A stretch of 51,158 nucleotides of DNA, from IMG/VR virus record IMGVR_UViG_3300043409_002305, positions 1 through 51,158 of that record. One strand, given 5' to 3'. Below are positions 1-8,114 of the stretch, piece after piece (the first letter of the stretch is position 1; the number at the start of each line of letters is the position of its first letter). Position numbers and translations under genes: made by a program. This stretch comes from a virus. Below the pieces are notes generated by a model that saw only the letters and a list, made by a program, of their open reading frames with translations, did no database searches and was not told the DNA's origin.

Positions 1-58
1 GCGAGCCACATCGAATTTGCGCGATCAATCGAGGCTGCCCACGGAATCGGAGCCACCA

Positions 59-274
59 ATGAAACTGACTAAGTGGTATCCGCCGCACGTCAGGCCGGTG
101 CGCGCCGGGGTCTACAACACGACCGGAGTCGATGCGCACCCGCTGTACCGGTATTGGAGCGGCGAGATATGGGGTCTCGCTGGCAGTACCCCGAAGCGTG
201 CGCATGTGGTGCGAAACATGCCCGCCCCATCCCAAAACCACCGCTGGCGCGGGCTGACTGAGAAGACGAAATGA
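59..274 (+). CDS. Hypothetical small early phage protein
   Basis: This 71-residue protein begins MKLTKWYPPHVRPVRAGVY and is rich in W, P and aromatic residues. It resembles small phage proteins of unknown function that share the W-P-P-x-V-x-P-x-x-x-G-x-Y pattern; that resemblance is recalled, not searched. I chose ATG 59 because a cggag ribosome site lies just upstream. The frame stays open to the left edge of the window, so the gene could be the tail of a longer protein if the ends join. Its stop overlaps the next start (ATGA). No function can be assigned. Confidence 0.6.
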   Translation: MKLTKWYPPHVRPVRAGVYNTTGVDAHPLYRYWSGEIWGLAGSTPKRAHVVRNMPAPSQNHRWRGLTEKTK

Positions 275-450
275 CTGACGAACAACGGAAAGCAGAACGA
301 CTTAAAGTTGCCACCAAGTGGAACGGCAAAGCCAATGTGTGTATTTATTGTGGACAAGCCCCAAAGAAATTCTATATCACTACGAGTCATGACCACACAG
401 ATGACGATATTTCTTGGTGCCCGTGTCGTAATTATGGAGAAACAAAATGA
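271..450 (+). CDS. Small zinc-ribbon-like protein, AT-rich
   Basis: This 59-residue protein has C24-x2-C27 near the middle and C50-x-C52 near the end, plus histidines 40 and 42. Such an arrangement could bind one zinc ion. It overlaps the genes on both sides by ATGA, so it is translated within the early operon. A hand count gives about 42% GC, clearly below its neighbours (about 60%), which hints at recent acquisition. It is short and easily missed by length filters. Its role is unknown; a nucleic-acid-binding or protein-binding zinc finger is an inference only. Confidence 0.6.
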   Translation: MTDEQRKAERLKVATKWNGKANVCIYCGQAPKKFYITTSHDHTDDDISWCPCRNYGETK

Positions 451-1001
451 CCGATCGCGAACTACTGGAGCTGGCGGCGAAGGCGGCCGGGCTTCCCGTT
501 TATTGGGGCCACGCATCGCACAAGATGTTATGGCACCCCATTGGCTCGGCGCATGCCAAAGAAACAGGGTGCGAATGGAACCCGCTCACCGACGATGGCG
601 ATGCGCTGCGGCTGGCTGTGGCCCTCGGCCTTGTTGTGAATTGCAGCAGGCCATCGGCCGGTGCGCCGTATACGCAGCCGGCCATCTGGATTGACAACAC
701 CATGAGCAACGCCGAACTTACACGCCGCGCCATCGTTCGCGCAGCCGCTGAAATTGGAATGGATATGAAATGCAGCGAAGAAACCGAAGCCAACGCCCGC
801 CTGATCGCCGCAGCGCCTGATCTGCTGGAGGCGCTTAAAAGCTTGATGGGAATGCTCGACGACGAAATACGAACATCCACAGACGACGAGCTTGCTTACG
901 GACTTACTGACCCTCAGTGCCCAGAGCATGTCAAAAACGAATTGCAGTGCGTGATTGCGTGCCGCGCAGCCATCGCCAAAGCTACCGGGGAAACAGAATG
1001 A
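447..1001 (+). CDS. Two-module hypothetical early phage protein
   Basis: This 184-residue protein looks like two common phage modules joined. The first, around residues 47-65, holds WNPLTDDGDALRLAVALG, a pattern I recall from many small phage proteins. The second, around residues 112-130, holds NARLIAAAPDLLEALK, a helix found at the end of many unrelated phage early proteins. The C-terminal part is helical and acidic. Start and stop overlap both neighbours by four bases (ATGA). Neither module has a known biochemical role that I can name, so this is a real but uncharacterised gene. Confidence 0.65.
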   Translation: MTDRELLELAAKAAGLPVYWGHASHKMLWHPIGSAHAKETGCEWNPLTDDGDALRLAVALGLVVNCSRPSAGAPYTQPAIWIDNTMSNAELTRRAIVRAAAEIGMDMKCSEETEANARLIAAAPDLLEALKSLMGMLDDEIRTSTDDELAYGLTDPQCPEHVKNELQCVIACRAAIAKATGETE

Positions 1002-1387
1002 CGCATCTCCACTGGTACTGCCTCAGCAAATCCGGCATGGCGACTCTCTGCAAGGACGAAGCCGACGCGCACGAAACCGCAGCGGAAAGCGAGATCGAAT
1101 TCCCCCGTGAATCTCCGTATCGCGCCGTGCAGATGCTGCCGATCGTTAACGATGCGATGCCGGATGACAGGCTGCACGAACGGTCGCTGGAGATGCAGCA
1201 GGCAGTGATGGCAGAGCGTGAGCGATGCGCGAAGCTGTGCGACGCGGCGGAAGCCAGCCTTTGGGCCGTATACAAAGGCGACTCGCCAGACGACCCAGGC
1301 AAGCGCGGCAGAGGCAGCGAGTACGTCCAAGGAGGGTCAGACGCGGCCGGGGCTTTGGCCGACGCAATCAGGAAAGGCGAAGCATGA
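998..1387 (+). CDS. Hypothetical early phage protein
   Basis: This 129-residue protein starts MTHLHWYCLSKSGMATLC. In its second half it has a helix of the type AVMAERERCAKLCDAAE, ending in AADAIRKGEA. That ERERCAKLCD...IRxG pattern is frequent in phages of Burkholderiales and relatives; the resemblance is from memory. I used ATG 998, which overlaps the preceding stop (ATGA), rather than an earlier in-frame start inside the upstream gene. No catalytic motif is visible. Confidence 0.65.
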   Translation: MTHLHWYCLSKSGMATLCKDEADAHETAAESEIEFPRESPYRAVQMLPIVNDAMPDDRLHERSLEMQQAVMAERERCAKLCDAAEASLWAVYKGDSPDDPGKRGRGSEYVQGGSDAAGALADAIRKGEA

Positions 1388-1572
1388 ACCGACACACACA
1401 GTACGAAGGCGCTGCGGTCGCAGCGTTGCGGCGCTGGGCGAGAGCCCTGGCCGCGGAGTACTCGAACTACCAAGACCAAGACGCAGCGACGCTGGCGCTG
1501 CTCATGCGCGCTGCGGAAATGGAAGCCGAAGAGCGTGGTCTTAAAGGGGCCGGGTATGACACCGGAAGCTAA
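1384..1572 (+). CDS. Hypothetical small helical protein
   Basis: This 62-residue protein is rich in alanine, arginine and glutamate and should be mostly helical. It starts at ATG 1384, overlapping the previous stop. Its end overlaps the nuclease gene that follows by 17 bases. Tight packing on both sides supports it as a translated member of the early operon. I do not recognise a family, and the sequence shows no motif that would suggest a function. Confidence 0.5.
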   Translation: MNRHTQYEGAAVAALRRWARALAAEYSNYQDQDAATLALLMRAAEMEAEERGLKGAGYDTGS

Positions 1573-1858
1573 AACAAAGAAGGCCGTCAAGGCGCTGCTT
1601 GACGCAAGCGGGGCGTACCACTTCATGCCGCCCGCCAACGGCTATGGACGCGCCGGCATCCCGGACATCGTGGCATGCGTGAACGGGCGTTTCCTCGCTG
1701 TGGAGTGCAAGGCCGGCAAAGGCAAGACCACCGCGCTGCAAGACAGGGAACTGGCGGCAATACGCGCAGCAGGGGGCGTGTCCCTTGTTGTGTACGACAG
1801 CGCGCAAGACCTGCGCGCTTTGCAAGAATGGATCAACAACATGCAGGAGAGCAAATGA
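1556..1858 (+). CDS. VRR-NUC domain nuclease
   Basis: This 100-residue protein matches the stand-alone VRR-NUC form of the PD-(D/E)XK nuclease fold. The core is GIPDIVACVNGRFLAVECKA with D37, E50-x-K52 and Q62, the usual metal-binding and catalytic set. Such phage proteins are thought to cut branched or flap DNA during replication or packaging; the exact substrate is not known here. I chose ATG 1556 over the upstream GTG 1535 because a purine-rich aaagggg site precedes it. It sits two genes before the DNA polymerase, which fits a role in DNA metabolism. Confidence 0.85.
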   Translation: MTPEAKTKKAVKALLDASGAYHFMPPANGYGRAGIPDIVACVNGRFLAVECKAGKGKTTALQDRELAAIRAAGGVSLVVYDSAQDLRALQEWINNMQESK

Positions 1859-2145
1859 TCGAACGACCGAAGGAAGAAATGACCAGTGAGCAGTTGGCCG
1901 CGCACGTGGCGACGCTCGACGACGAAGACCGCGAGACCCTTGACCTCGCGTGCGCTATGGTGGCGCCGTGCTTTGGTGAGAACCCGAAGCGCAGCGCCAT
2001 GCTGGTGCTTGGGGACGGTGGCACGATTCGCCTTGTCGCCCTGAACTGCGACGCGCAGGAAGCGTATGACCTCGTCGAGTTCGCGCACCAAGCGTGCAAG
2101 GACCTGCTCGTAGGCGACAAACCAGAAGTGAAGGAGATGCATTGA
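1855..2145 (+). CDS. Hypothetical acidic protein upstream of DNA polymerase
   Basis: This 96-residue protein is acidic at its N terminus (TLDDEDRETLDLAC), followed by a predicted small alpha/beta region. It starts at ATG 1855, overlapping the nuclease stop, and its stop overlaps the TTG start of the polymerase. Coupled translation between the nuclease and the polymerase suggests a role in replication, but nothing in the sequence proves it. I do not recognise the family. Confidence 0.55.
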   Translation: MIERPKEEMTSEQLAAHVATLDDEDRETLDLACAMVAPCFGENPKRSAMLVLGDGGTIRLVALNCDAQEAYDLVEFAHQACKDLLVGDKPEVKEMH

Positions 2146-4100
2146 AAACGCTCGTTGTGGATTTCGAGACCGCGTGGCACAGCAAAGACGGATACACGCT
2201 GTCCAAGATGACGACCGAGGAGTACATCAGAGACCCGCGCTTCAAAGCGTGGGGGCTCTGCGTGCACGAGTTCGGTAGCGACGCACCGATCGAGTGGGTC
2301 CCAGGCGCCGGCATCCAGGAGTGGGTCGACAGCGTTGACTGGGGCAGCACTGCAGTGTGCGCGCACAACGCCATGTTCGATGTGGCCATTCTGTCCTGGG
2401 TGTACGGCGCCAACCCCGCGCGCATAGTGGACACGCTGTCCATGGCGCGTGCGCGACGAGGGGCCGAGGCGGGCAACAGTCTGGCCAAACTGGCGCAGGA
2501 GTTCGGGCTGCCAGAGAAGGGCCGCGCGGTGCACAGCACCGACGGATACCTCTACGAGCTGCCGCCTAGCATCGAGCAAGAGCTCGCGGACTACTGCAAG
2601 CACGACGTGTTCCTGGCGACCCGCGTGCTTGAGCGGCTGCTTGCCGCTGACGGCGGCTTCCCGGCCAAAGAACTGCGGCTGATCGACATGACGCTGAAGA
2701 TGTTTACGCAACCACGGCTGCGGTTGGACGCGTCGCTGCTTCAAGGGGCCATCGAGGCTGAACGCGCGCAACGTGAGGCGCTGCTGCACAAACTCGCCAT
2801 CGAGGAGAGCGACCTTGCGTCCAACGACAAGTTCGCCGAGCTTCTGCGAAGTCTGGGCGTGGAGCCGCCGACCAAGATAAGCAAGACGACAGGCAAAGAA
2901 GCGTACGCGCTGGCCAAGAACGACGCGCTGTTCCAGGCGTTACTCAACGGCGACAGGGAAGACGTGGCCATGCTGTGCGAGGCGCGGTTGAAGGTGAAGT
3001 CCACCCTGGAGCGCACTCGCGCGCAGCGCTTCCACGACATCGCGCTGCGCGGGGCGTTGCCGGTGCCGCTCAGCTACTACGCTGCGCGCACGGGGCGTTG
3101 GGGTGGCACGCAGAAGATCAACCTGCAGAACCTCAAGCGCGGCTCCAAACTGCGCGACGCCATCATGGCGCCGGAGGGACACACGATGGTCGTCGGTGAC
3201 TTGGCGCAGATCGAGCCGCGGGTGCTGGCGTGGATGGCTGGCGACGAGGACCTGCTCAACATCTTCCGCTCCGGCGAGGACGCGTACGCGCTGTTCGGAC
3301 GCCGCATGTTCAGCAAGCCGAACCTGACGAAAGAGAGCGACCCGGTGCTCCGCCAATCGGCGAAGTCAGCGCTTATCGGCGCCGGGTACCAGATGGGGTG
3401 GGCCGCGTTTGCCGCGCAGCTTCTCACGGGGTTCCTGGGCGCCCCTCCGCTTCGGTACACCAAGGAAGACGCCAAGGTACTGGGGGTGACGGCTACGGCT
3501 GCGGCGGCGTTCCTGAAGCGCGAAGAGAGCATCAAGCGCATGGAGGATATTCCGCACACGTGCACGGCCGAAGAGCTGGTGCTCCACTGCCTAGCGGCGA
3601 AGGCCATCATCGACAGGTACCGCGCGGCGGCGCAACCAACCGTTGACTTCTGGGAAGCGAACCAGGAGATGCTCGCACGCTGTCTGTACGGGGGCGAGGA
3701 GGTGGCGTACAAGTGCCTCACGTTCCGCAAGGGCGAGATCATGATGCCGAACGGCATGCCGATTCGCTACCCACAACTTCGTGTGGAGAAAGACGACAAG
3801 GGTAAGCCCCAATTTGTGTACGGCCCCCACGCGACGAAAATATACGCCGGCAAGATAGTCGAGAACTGCGTCCAGGGGCTGGCGCGGATCGTCATGACGG
3901 ACGGCATGCTGCGGGTATCGAAGCGGTATCCGGTCGTCGGCACCGTACACGATGAGCAGATCGTCCTCGTGCCAGACGCAGAGGTCGACGAGGCAACGGC
4001 ATGGATACGTCAGCAGATGACGACCGTGCCCACGTGGATGCCGGGCATTCCGCTCGCTGCATCCGTTGATTCAGGCAAACGCTATGGAGACGCAAAATGA
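2142..4100 (+). CDS. Family A DNA polymerase with 3'-5' exonuclease domain
   Basis: This 652-residue protein copies phage DNA. The N-terminal third carries a DnaQ-like proofreading domain: Exo I (LVVDFET, D7 and E9), Exo II (HNAMFDV) and Exo III (YCKHDV). The C-terminal polymerase domain has motif A (GDLAQIEPRVLAW, D353), motif B (R404-x3-K408-x7-Y416) and motif C (VHDEQ, H603-D604). Motif A has alanine where DYSQIE-type enzymes have serine. The start is TTG 2142, set by aaggag at 2131-2136 and overlapping the preceding stop; the longer in-frame extension lies inside the upstream gene. Host-independent replication together with the primase-helicase is the expected role. Confidence 0.95.
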   Translation: MKTLVVDFETAWHSKDGYTLSKMTTEEYIRDPRFKAWGLCVHEFGSDAPIEWVPGAGIQEWVDSVDWGSTAVCAHNAMFDVAILSWVYGANPARIVDTLSMARARRGAEAGNSLAKLAQEFGLPEKGRAVHSTDGYLYELPPSIEQELADYCKHDVFLATRVLERLLAADGGFPAKELRLIDMTLKMFTQPRLRLDASLLQGAIEAERAQREALLHKLAIEESDLASNDKFAELLRSLGVEPPTKISKTTGKEAYALAKNDALFQALLNGDREDVAMLCEARLKVKSTLERTRAQRFHDIALRGALPVPLSYYAARTGRWGGTQKINLQNLKRGSKLRDAIMAPEGHTMVVGDLAQIEPRVLAWMAGDEDLLNIFRSGEDAYALFGRRMFSKPNLTKESDPVLRQSAKSALIGAGYQMGWAAFAAQLLTGFLGAPPLRYTKEDAKVLGVTATAAAAFLKREESIKRMEDIPHTCTAEELVLHCLAAKAIIDRYRAAAQPTVDFWEANQEMLARCLYGGEEVAYKCLTFRKGEIMMPNGMPIRYPQLRVEKDDKGKPQFVYGPHATKIYAGKIVENCVQGLARIVMTDGMLRVSKRYPVVGTVHDEQIVLVPDAEVDEATAWIRQQMTTVPTWMPGIPLAASVDSGKRYGDAK

Positions 4101-4432
4101 GTACGAAAGCGAAACAGCCCCTTCCAAGGTACACGATGCCTATACCGTCATCGTTCAACATCGGCCGCTCCACCTATCTGGTGGACGTGGTCCCGGCGCT
4201 TCCCCATCGCCGCCTGGGGTACGTCAGCTATACGCGGCAGCGCGTGTACATCGCGCGCATGGACAGCAAGTGGAAGGACGTGCCGCCGCGCGAGATGGCG
4301 GACACCTTCTGGCATGAAGTGACACACGCCGTTCTGCACGACATGAACATGCCAAAGCTGCGCGATGACGAGACCTTCGTTATCGAGTTCGCCAAACGAA
4401 TCACGCAGGTGGTGCACAGTGCAGAGTTCTGA
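4097..4432 (+). CDS. Small HExxH metalloprotease-like protein
   Basis: This 111-residue protein contains FWHEVTHAVLHD at residues 71-82. H73-E74-x-x-H77 is the zinc-binding signature of gluzincin or SprT/IrrE-like proteins, and D or E residues near 93-97 could give the third ligand. It is shorter than a full protease and may be a minimal zincin or a zincin-fold binding protein. ATG 4097 overlaps the polymerase stop (ATGA). Its position between the polymerase and Cas4-like genes is unexplained. The motif is clear; peptidase activity is inference. Confidence 0.7.
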   Translation: MSTKAKQPLPRYTMPIPSSFNIGRSTYLVDVVPALPHRRLGYVSYTRQRVYIARMDSKWKDVPPREMADTFWHEVTHAVLHDMNMPKLRDDETFVIEFAKRITQVVHSAEF

Positions 4433-4673
4433 AGACATCCCGGAAGAAGTGTTTGTCGGGCTGGTCAAAGAGCTTGGCGGGCACATCAAGAGCATCAAGG
4501 GCGCGGACGGCACACTGCGCCTTTTGCAACTGCACCTCCCACACACAGGCGGGTACACGGTGGCACTCAGCAACCGGCAGGAAGCGGTGAACTCCATGTT
4601 CCGATGGTTCCTCTGCACCCAGGAGTTGGAGATGGAGTTGGGGGCGGCGCATGCTGCAAGACGAAAGCGTTGA
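4419..4673 (+). CDS. Hypothetical early protein (GTG start)
   Basis: This 84-residue protein starts MQSSEDIPEEVFVGLVKELG. GTG 4419 is the likely start because it follows an aggtgg-like site and gives a short overlap with the previous gene; an upstream ATG would lie deep inside that gene. The sequence suggests a small alpha/beta fold with the central stretch GGYTVALSNRQEAVNSMF. The end overlaps the next gene by 23 bases. I do not recognise a family. Confidence 0.55.
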   Translation: MQSSEDIPEEVFVGLVKELGGHIKSIKGADGTLRLLQLHLPHTGGYTVALSNRQEAVNSMFRWFLCTQELEMELGAAHAARRKR

Positions 4674-4884
4674 GAATGTATCGGAGCAGGCGCTACGCGA
4701 CCTGCTGGCCGAGATCGGGTACGCGTTGGAAGATACATACGACAACGCAGCGATGGTGCACATGTTCAAGGTGGTACCGCGCAGCGGCAAAGGGCGCCTG
4801 ATCTTTGAAGCGTACGCGTTCGCGGGGCGTAGACAACTCAAGCTAAACATATTGTGCAAAAGGATACCGGAGCTGTTCACATGA
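4651..4884 (+). CDS. Hypothetical small early protein
   Basis: This 77-residue protein starts MLQDESVENVSEQALRDLLAE. An acidic helical N-terminal half is followed by a basic region (GRRQLKLNILCKRIPELF). ATG 4651 lies inside the end of the upstream gene, and its stop overlaps the ATG of the Cas4-like nuclease. Overlap on both sides argues that it is translated. No motif or family is recognised. Confidence 0.5.
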   Translation: MLQDESVENVSEQALRDLLAEIGYALEDTYDNAAMVHMFKVVPRSGKGRLIFEAYAFAGRRQLKLNILCKRIPELFT

Positions 4885-5564
4885 GCAACGCAACCCCCCA
4901 ACCCATCAAGTGGTCCCACTCCCGGCTCAAAGCGTTCGAGACCTGCCCTCGCAAGTTTTATGAGGAGCTGGTGCTGAAGAAGTACCCGCGCACCGAGTCG
5001 GAGGCCACCATATACGGCACCCGTCTGCACGAGGCGTGTGAGATGTACACGCGGGACGGTACGCCGCTGCCCGACGAGTTCAAATTCCTGCAACCCACGA
5101 TGGACGCGCTGCACTCCAAACCCGGCCGCAGGTTCGCCGAGTACGAGATGGCTGTTACGGTCGACCTCGCGCCGTGCGGCTTCAAAGCGCCGGAAGTGTG
5201 GTGCCGCGGCATCGCCGACCTGCTGATTGTTGATGACGACAATTTCACGGCGTGGGTGTGGGACTACAAGTCCGGGTCCGACAAGTACCCAGACGTTGAC
5301 CAGCTTGTGCTGATGTCGCTCATGGTGTTCGCGCATTTCCCACACATCCGCAGCGTGCGTTCCGGGCTGCTGTTTGTCTTGAAGGAAACGCTGGTCAAGC
5401 ATAAGATGAGCGTCGACGCCGCCGCCTCGCACTGGTGGAAATACCGTGAGCGCGTAGGCGTCATGGAAGCGTCGTTTGCCAACGACGTATGGAACCCGAA
5501 AAGCTCTGGGCTCTGCAGGAAGTGGTGCCCGTGCACGGGATGTGAGTTCAACGGAAAAAGGTAA
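4881..5564 (+). CDS. Cas4/RecB-like PD-(D/E)XK nuclease with cysteine cluster
   Basis: This 227-residue protein has the RecB/Cas4 nuclease order: SRLKAFETCPRKFYEEL near the start (C22), TRLHEACE (H50), CRGIADLLIV (D113), WDYKSG (D128-x-K130) and the following VDQL motif. Near the C terminus C212, C216, C218 and C221 could join C22 to hold an iron-sulfur cluster, as in Cas4 and AddB. Such enzymes resect or trim DNA ends. In phages they usually accompany recombination or replication genes, as here. No CRISPR genes are present, so an adaptation role has no support in this window. Confidence 0.85.
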   Translation: MSNATPQPIKWSHSRLKAFETCPRKFYEELVLKKYPRTESEATIYGTRLHEACEMYTRDGTPLPDEFKFLQPTMDALHSKPGRRFAEYEMAVTVDLAPCGFKAPEVWCRGIADLLIVDDDNFTAWVWDYKSGSDKYPDVDQLVLMSLMVFAHFPHIRSVRSGLLFVLKETLVKHKMSVDAAASHWWKYRERVGVMEASFANDVWNPKSSGLCRKWCPCTGCEFNGKR

Positions 5565-5567
5565 CGT

Positions 5568-5858
5568 ATGCCGTACGTCAACAAGCCGCGCCCCTACAAG
5601 AAAGAGTACAAGCAGCAGATCGCGCGGGGAGAGCCCGAGGCCGAGGGTAGGCGCGCTAGGGAGCGCGCAAGGGACCTGTACGACCGCAACGGTGTCGACC
5701 GCGATGGCAAAGACATCGACCACAAAGTGCCGCTCAGCAAGGGCGGTGGCGACGGGGCCAGCAACCTGCGCCTGCGTGCGCCGGGCAGCAACCGCTCGTT
5801 CAGCCGCAACAGCGACCACACCGTAAAGCGCAACGCGCCGAAGGGGGGCGGGAAGTGA
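5568..5858 (+). CDS. Small HNH-like nuclease-fold protein
   Basis: This 96-residue protein has the compact HNH core DIDHKVPLSKGGGDGASNLR: D51-H52 at the first strand and N66 at the start of the helix. It lacks the paired CxxC zinc knuckles seen in larger HNH enzymes. The N terminus is very basic and rich in Y, K and R, suiting DNA binding. It could be a structure-specific nuclease or a homing-type remnant. It starts three bases after the Cas4-like gene, so both are probably co-translated. Confidence 0.7.
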   Translation: MPYVNKPRPYKKEYKQQIARGEPEAEGRRARERARDLYDRNGVDRDGKDIDHKVPLSKGGGDGASNLRLRAPGSNRSFSRNSDHTVKRNAPKGGGK

Positions 5859-6091
5859 TCCAGATGGACGAGACGGACGCAGCGTGGGCGTCATCGCTCG
5901 ACGCGCTGCGCGATCTTTGGGCCCAGCGTTGGGGAGACTCCTGGGTCGACCTTACGAGCTGCGCAGCGGACCCGTTCTGGGGCGCCGTGTGGGAGCGCCT
6001 TGAAGACGCGCGGGTGATCAAAGCTCACACGTTCCACGACACCAACAACGCGCTGGTGCGCGCGGCAAAGCTGAAATCCCAATGGAAATAA
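5855..6091 (+). CDS. Hypothetical small protein upstream of SNF2 helicase
   Basis: This 78-residue protein is rich in tryptophan and acidic residues in its first half (AWASSLDALRDLWAQRWGDSW). The start may be GTG 5855, which overlaps the HNH stop, or ATG 5864 with ggaag upstream; the choice is uncertain. Its end overlaps the helicase by 10 bases. I do not recognise a family. It may be a helicase partner, by position only. Confidence 0.5.
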   Translation: MIQMDETDAAWASSLDALRDLWAQRWGDSWVDLTSCAADPFWGAVWERLEDARVIKAHTFHDTNNALVRAAKLKSQWK

Positions 6092-7668
6092 TCAACGACA
6101 AGGCGCTGCTGTTGCGAACGCGCACGCCGCAGAAGTACAGCGTGATCCCACACAGCCACTACCTCGGCGAAGAGGACGGCGGGCACAAGGTGCTCGTCCG
6201 GTGGGGCCTCGACGAAGCGCGGGTCCTGCGCAACCTGGGGGTGAAGAACGTGCCCTCGCCGATCATCCGCCGCTACAACTGGCCCGGGCGCTACCGCCCG
6301 ATGAAACACCAGCTTGAGACTGCGTCGTTCCTCACACTGCACAGACGCGCTTTTGTGTTGAACGAGCCGGGCACCGGCAAGACGCTCAGTGCGTTGTGGG
6401 CGGCGGACTACCTCATGTCCATCGGCGAGGTGCGTAGGTGTCTTGTGTTGTGCCCCCTGTCGATCATGCACTCAGCGTGGATGGGCGACATCATCAACAG
6501 CATACTGCACCGCACCGCCATCGTGGCCCACCACGCGCAGGCATCGCGCAGGGTGGAAATGGTGCAGGGTGACTACGAGTTCGTCATCATGAACTACGAC
6601 GGCTTGCCCCTTGTTGCCAAGGAGGTCGCTGCAGACGGTCGGTTCGACCTTGTCATCGTCGACGAAGCCAACGCGCTGAAGTCCGCTACAACACGCCGGT
6701 GGAAGACGGTGAACAGCGTCATCACGCCGGACACATACATCTGGCTTATGACGGGCACCCCGGCGTCCCAGTCCCCGCTCGACGCCTACGGCCTCGCAAA
6801 GCTAGTGAACCCTGCCGGCGTTCCGTGGTCGTTCGCAGCGTGGCGCGACAAGGTGATGAACAAGATCACGCAGTTCAAGTGGGCGGCGAAGCCCGACGCC
6901 AAGCAGAAGGTGTTTGACGCGCTGCAACCAGCGGTGCGCTTCACCAAGGACATGTGCCTGGACCTCCCCCCTGTTATGGTCGAGACGCGCGAGGTCGACA
7001 TGACCCCGCAGCAGATGAAGTACTACAGGCTCATCAAAGACCAGATGTTGGCAGTGGCGGCGGGAGAGACGATCAGCGCCGTCAACAAGGCGGTTGTCGT
7101 CAACAAGCTACTGCAGATCAGCGCGGGCGCCGTGTACAGCGAGAACCACGAGGTGGTGGAGTTCGACTGCGCTCCACGCTTGCGCGCTGTGGAAGAAGTT
7201 CTTGAGGAGACGGACCGCAAGGTGCTCATCTTCGCGCTGTTCCGCTCCAGCATCGACGCCATCGTCGCGCACCTGTCGCGCAAGGGGGAGTCGGTGGGCG
7301 TCATCCACGGCGACGTGACCGCTACCAAGCGCGGAGAGCTCATCAACAAGTTCCAGAACACGCCAGAGCCGCGCGTGCTGGTCATGCAGCCCCAGGCCAC
7401 GGCGCACGGCATCACACTCACAGCCGCCGACACTGTCGTGTTCTTCGGGCCGCTCATGAGCGTCGAGCAGTACCTGCAATGCATCGCGCGCGCCGACCGC
7501 CAGGGGCAGACCTCCGACAAGGTGACGGTCGTGCACATCCAGAGCAGCCCCATCGAGAAGAAAATGTTCGAGGCGCTGCAGAAGAAAGTCGACGACCACG
7601 CGCTTCTGACGGACATGTTTGACGCCGAAATAAAAAACTTCGAGTTGCCGGTTGCAAAGCCAATTTGA
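6082..7668 (+). CDS. SNF2-family DEAD-like helicase/translocase
   Basis: This 528-residue superfamily 2 protein carries the standard motifs in order: Walker A NEPGTGKT (K100), motif II VDEAN (D194-E195), motif III TGTP (T224), and motif VI QCIARADRQGQ (R470, R473). Those arginines and the surrounding RxxRxGQ pattern mark the SNF2/RapA type. It probably moves on duplex DNA or remodels DNA-protein complexes or forks rather than acting as a simple unwinding helicase. It ends the first early block; a promoter for the next block overlaps its 3' end. Confidence 0.92.
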   Translation: MEIINDKALLLRTRTPQKYSVIPHSHYLGEEDGGHKVLVRWGLDEARVLRNLGVKNVPSPIIRRYNWPGRYRPMKHQLETASFLTLHRRAFVLNEPGTGKTLSALWAADYLMSIGEVRRCLVLCPLSIMHSAWMGDIINSILHRTAIVAHHAQASRRVEMVQGDYEFVIMNYDGLPLVAKEVAADGRFDLVIVDEANALKSATTRRWKTVNSVITPDTYIWLMTGTPASQSPLDAYGLAKLVNPAGVPWSFAAWRDKVMNKITQFKWAAKPDAKQKVFDALQPAVRFTKDMCLDLPPVMVETREVDMTPQQMKYYRLIKDQMLAVAAGETISAVNKAVVVNKLLQISAGAVYSENHEVVEFDCAPRLRAVEEVLEETDRKVLIFALFRSSIDAIVAHLSRKGESVGVIHGDVTATKRGELINKFQNTPEPRVLVMQPQATAHGITLTAADTVVFFGPLMSVEQYLQCIARADRQGQTSDKVTVVHIQSSPIEKKMFEALQKKVDDHALLTDMFDAEIKNFELPVAKPI

Positions 7669-7679
7669 CAATGTATAAT
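7652..7679 (+). promoter_or_regulatory. Internal early promoter, TTGCAA-16-TATAAT
   Basis: A consensus -10 box (TATAAT, 7674-7679) stands in otherwise GC-rich DNA, with TTGCAA at 7652-7657 and a 16-base spacer. It overlaps the last codons of the helicase gene and precedes the 7704 gene, which has aggag at 7691-7695. Two TTGACA hexamers (7665-7670 and 7682-7687) flank the -10 box and could be operator half-sites. Host sigma-70 RNA polymerase would be the user. The boxes are seen; activity is inferred. Confidence 0.7.
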
Positions 7680-7703
7680 TCTTGACATCAACAGGAGACA
7701 CGC

Positions 7704-8114
7704 ATGAGCGACACCCCCGAACAACCCTCGCTGGACACCATGGCGAAGGTGTACCTCAAGATCAAAGGCCGCATACAGGAGATCACGAATGCATACGAAT
7801 CCGAAGTAGAGACCCTCAAGGCGCAGCAAGACGCGCTTCGTCTTGCGATGAAGGACCAGCTCCGCGCTGTCGGTGCGAAGTCCGTCAACACCCCCCACGG
7901 AACGGTCGTCATGTCCCAGAAAACGCGCTACTACGCGCAGGACTGGGAGGCAATGAAAACCTTCATAGTTGAGCACGGCGCCCTTGATTTGCTTGAGCGG
8001 CGCATCGCGCAGACTAACATGGCGGCCTTTCTCAAGGAAAACCCCAGCACCGTCCCGCCCGGACTCAACTCCGTAACCGAGTTCGACGTGGCTGTCCGCC
8101 GCCCCTCCAAGTAA
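7704..8114 (+). CDS. Coiled-coil early protein, partner of ssDNA-binding protein
   Basis: This 136-residue protein starts with a helical coiled-coil region (YLKIKGRIQEITNAYESEVE). A beta segment with TPHGTVVMSQKTRYYAQDW follows, and it ends with PSTVPPGLNSVTEFDVAVRR. I recall this order, helix then LPPGxN...xVRR end, from a widespread phage family encoded just before an ssDNA-binding-like protein. The exact role is unknown to me. It is the first gene behind the 7652 promoter, which should make it and its neighbour strongly expressed. Confidence 0.65.
   Translation: MSDTPEQPSLDTMAKVYLKIKGRIQEITNAYESEVETLKAQQDALRLAMKDQLRAVGAKSVNTPHGTVVMSQKTRYYAQDWEAMKTFIVEHGALDLLERRIAQTNMAAFLKENPSTVPPGLNSVTEFDVAVRRPSK

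Noticed and set aside
1310-1330. Classical HExxH zinc protease in the giant protein (residue numbers)
   Set aside because: HEIGAH has three residues between E and the second H (HExxxH), so the canonical spacing is not met; reported only as a motif.
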